A stretch of DNA of 12,568 nucleotides from DATJPD01 sp036394195. Lineage in GTDB: Bacteria > Pseudomonadota > Alphaproteobacteria > CACIAM-22H2. Positions 10,831 to 12,568 of the stretch are shown here, piece after piece. A model generated the notes under the pieces. The model made no database searches and was not told the DNA's origin. It saw only the letters and a list, made by a program, of their open reading frames with translations. Position numbers and translations under genes: made by a program. How positions within the stretch are numbered: the stretch's first letter is position 1; the number at the start of each line of letters is the position of its first letter. The stretch lies in NCBI GenBank assembly GCA_036394195.1, contig DASWFO010000345.1, positions 1-12,568 on the forward strand. Reading direction: 5' to 3'.

Positions 10831-12568
10831 TTGCGTCGCTGGCTGATCCGCATCGCCGCACTGGTCGCCGCGACAATCGTGGTGGCGATCGCCGCCGTCA
10901 TCGCCCTGGTCGTGATCGAGCCGCGGCCGGCCGTCGAATTCTTCGCGTCGCAGTCGCTGGACCGGCGGGTCACCGCCAGCAATATCAAGATCGGCTGGGG
11001 CAAGCCGCTGACCGTCGAAATCTCGAACCTGCGGGTGGCCAACCCGTCCTGGGCGAGCGAGCCCGACATGATCCGCATCGAGTATTTCTCGGCCGACATC
11101 GACACCGATTCGCTGTGGCACGGCGTCATGCGCTACAACCGCTTGCGGATCGAGAAGGCGCGGGTGCTGCTGGAGCGCGGCGCCGGCGAGGCGCGCAACT
11201 GGCGGTTCCCCGGCGGCGGCTCGGCCGAAGGCGGCCTTGCGGTCGTGCCGAAGAACCGCACGCAGTTCCCGACCCTGATCGACCTGGCACTCCGCAACGG
11301 CCAGATCGTGATGCGCGCCCCGCAGCGCCGCGACATCCGGATCGATTTCCATACCCTGACCGCCCGCACGCGGGCCGACGATCAGCCGGTACGCCTGGCC
11401 GTCGACGGCGCCTACAACGCAGCGCCGGTGCGGATGACCATCGACACCGACCCGGTGACCCGTCTGCGCGACCGGTCGGTGCCGTTCGGCGCCAAGGTCT
11501 CGATCGGCACCGTTCCCGGATCGATCGATTTCACCGGCACCCTGGTCGAGCCGCTGGACTTCGAAGGCGTGCACGGGGATTTGCGGATCGACGCGCAGAA
11601 CACCGGCGATCTGCTCAAGATCTTCAGCGCCGACCTGCCGGCGGCGTTTTCGCTGCGCATCGCCGGCGCGTTCGACAAGCAAGGCGAACACTGGCAGATC
11701 GCCACCGCCAAGGGCAACGTTGCCGGCAGCGATTTCACCGGCGCCGTGGCGCTCACCGAAGGCGGGCGCGGCGAGCCCGACGACGTGGTGACGACGCTGG
11801 CCTTCAATCACCTGTTCCTGCAGCCGCTGCTGGGCAAAGGCAGCGACGATCCGAACAAGCCGCGCGGGCTGGAGGCGATCTCGCTGAAGCCCGAGGACAA
11901 GCCCGGCATCACCGGGGACGCCAGGATCACCGCCGCGCAGTTCATCTATGGCTCCGGCGAGCTTGCCGACTTCGCGCTGGAGGCGCGCTCGCGGCCGGGC
12001 GAGCTCACCATCGGCAAGCTCGCCTTCGACTTTGCCGGCGGCCGGATCGAGGGCTCGGGCGGCACGCGCTCCGCCGGAACCGCCGGACGCGCCGCGGCCG
12101 ATGTCGCGTTTGCCGGCCTCGACGCCGATCAGCTGGTGCAGCTTCTGAAAGGCCCGCCCGGGCAGCTCGCCGGCCGGGTGAATGGCCGCGCCGTCCTGGA
12201 GATGACCGGCACGACCGCGAAGGACGGGCTCCAGCAGAGCTCCGGCGAAGCGGTGCTGGCGATGGCGCAGGGGCAGGTGGCCCGCGATCTGGTCGAGAAA
12301 GCGTCGACCGATCTGCGCACGCTGTTCCGCAAGGGCGAGGGCGTGGCCCAGCTTTCCTGCCTGGTCGGATATGTCGAGCTCGAAAACGGCCGCGCCACCA
12401 TCGCCCCGCTCCGGCTGCGCACGCCGGACACGACCCTGGTCGCCAGCGGCACCGTCGACCTGGTGACCGATAAGATCGATCTCACCATCCGGCCCGCCAG
12501 CGGCGGGACCAGCATCCTTGCACTCAAGGCGCCCATCCGGATCAGCGGCAGCCTCGACAAGACCGATA
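10831..12568 (+). CDS. AsmA-family protein, 3' end outside window
   Basis: At least 579 residues are encoded, running off the window. The frame reads (M)RRWLIRIAALVAATIVV with one N-terminal membrane helix at about 5-29, then a long periplasmic beta-rich region. Family features include ASNIKIGWGKPLTVEISNLR near 50-69, RIEKARVLLERGAGEARNWR, SIDFTGTLVEPLDFEGVHGD and the late AsmA block ATIAPLRLRTPDTTLVASGT followed by VDLVTDKIDLTI. AsmA-like proteins are inner-membrane anchored and are linked to lipid transport and outer membrane homeostasis. The C-terminal IRISGSLDKTD suggests only a short part is missing. TTG at 10831 is preferred because it starts the usual M-R-R-W head and has GAGGGG nine bases upstream. 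An in-frame ATG at 10777, inside the HAD gene, is the alternative and lacks a binding site. Confidence 0.9.
   Translation, partial: MRRWLIRIAALVAATIVVAIAAVIALVVIEPRPAVEFFASQSLDRRVTASNIKIGWGKPLTVEISNLRVANPSWASEPDMIRIEYFSADIDTDSLWHGVMRYNRLRIEKARVLLERGAGEARNWRFPGGGSAEGGLAVVPKNRTQFPTLIDLALRNGQIVMRAPQRRDIRIDFHTLTARTRADDQPVRLAVDGAYNAAPVRMTIDTDPVTRLRDRSVPFGAKVSIGTVPGSIDFTGTLVEPLDFEGVHGDLRIDAQNTGDLLKIFSADLPAAFSLRIAGAFDKQGEHWQIATAKGNVAGSDFTGAVALTEGGRGEPDDVVTTLAFNHLFLQPLLGKGSDDPNKPRGLEAISLKPEDKPGITGDARITAAQFIYGSGELADFALEARSRPGELTIGKLAFDFAGGRIEGSGGTRSAGTAGRAAADVAFAGLDADQLVQLLKGPPGQLAGRVNGRAVLEMTGTTAKDGLQQSSGEAVLAMAQGQVARDLVEKASTDLRTLFRKGEGVAQLSCLVGYVELENGRATIAPLRLRTPDTTLVASGTVDLVTDKIDLTIRPASGGTSILALKAPIRISGSLDKTD

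Overview
The window is GC-rich and gene-dense. It carries ordinary proteobacterial metabolic and membrane genes separated by spacers full of palindromic repeats. Several traits suggest an alphaproteobacterium, perhaps near Rhodospirillales, Reyranella or Hyphomicrobiales: two Bug/TctC-type solute-binding proteins, a methyl-accepting chemotaxis protein (MCP) with possible CtrA-like half-sites upstream, an AsmA-family protein, and intergenic palindromes of the GTCAT...CGGGG...ATCCA type. The assignment is an inference from gene content and style; no rRNA, tRNA or other marker gene is present.

Layout. Positions 1-37 (-) hold the first 12 codons of a gene that leaves the window. Positions 38-1273 hold no intact gene. 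They contain a probable dienelactone hydrolase N-terminal remnant, several nested hairpins, a tandem pair of repeats of about 120-146 bp, and a small AT-richer island with TATTGCA/TGCAATA palindromes. Next is an MCP gene (1274-3361, -). The spacer 3362-3859 carries the MCP leader and then four palindromic blocks. An alpha/beta-hydrolase-fold gene (3860-4711, +) follows. A gene for a small protein with a basic head and an acidic tail (4877-5233, -) lies between two identical 55-bp palindromes in direct orientation. A zinc-less quinone oxidoreductase-like MDR gene (5504-6487, +) converges on a Bug/TctC gene (6841-7797, -) across a duplicated hairpin composite. Upstream of that TctC gene, carboxymuconolactone decarboxylase-like and CinA C-terminal-domain genes overlap by ATGA (8994 to 7916, -). 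A second Bug/TctC gene is divergent (9098-10080, +) and is split by a one-base frameshift. A GmhB/HisB-like HAD phosphatase gene (10146-10793, +) and an AsmA-family gene (10831 to the window end, +) close the window.

How the genes fit together. The clearest unit is the minus-strand pair carboxymuconolactone decarboxylase-like/CinA, perhaps continuing into the first TctC gene, facing the second TctC gene across a roughly 100-bp divergent promoter with one dyad. That grouping suggests uptake and handling of an organic acid, but no TctA/TctB or TRAP membrane subunits are present, so both binding proteins are orphans here. The other genes look like independent units.

I found no CRISPR array, transposase, toxin-antitoxin pair, defence island or biosynthetic cluster. 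The unusual material is the repeat content, one frameshifted gene, one gene remnant, and a few unassigned dyads. I do not see a clear undescribed multi-gene system.
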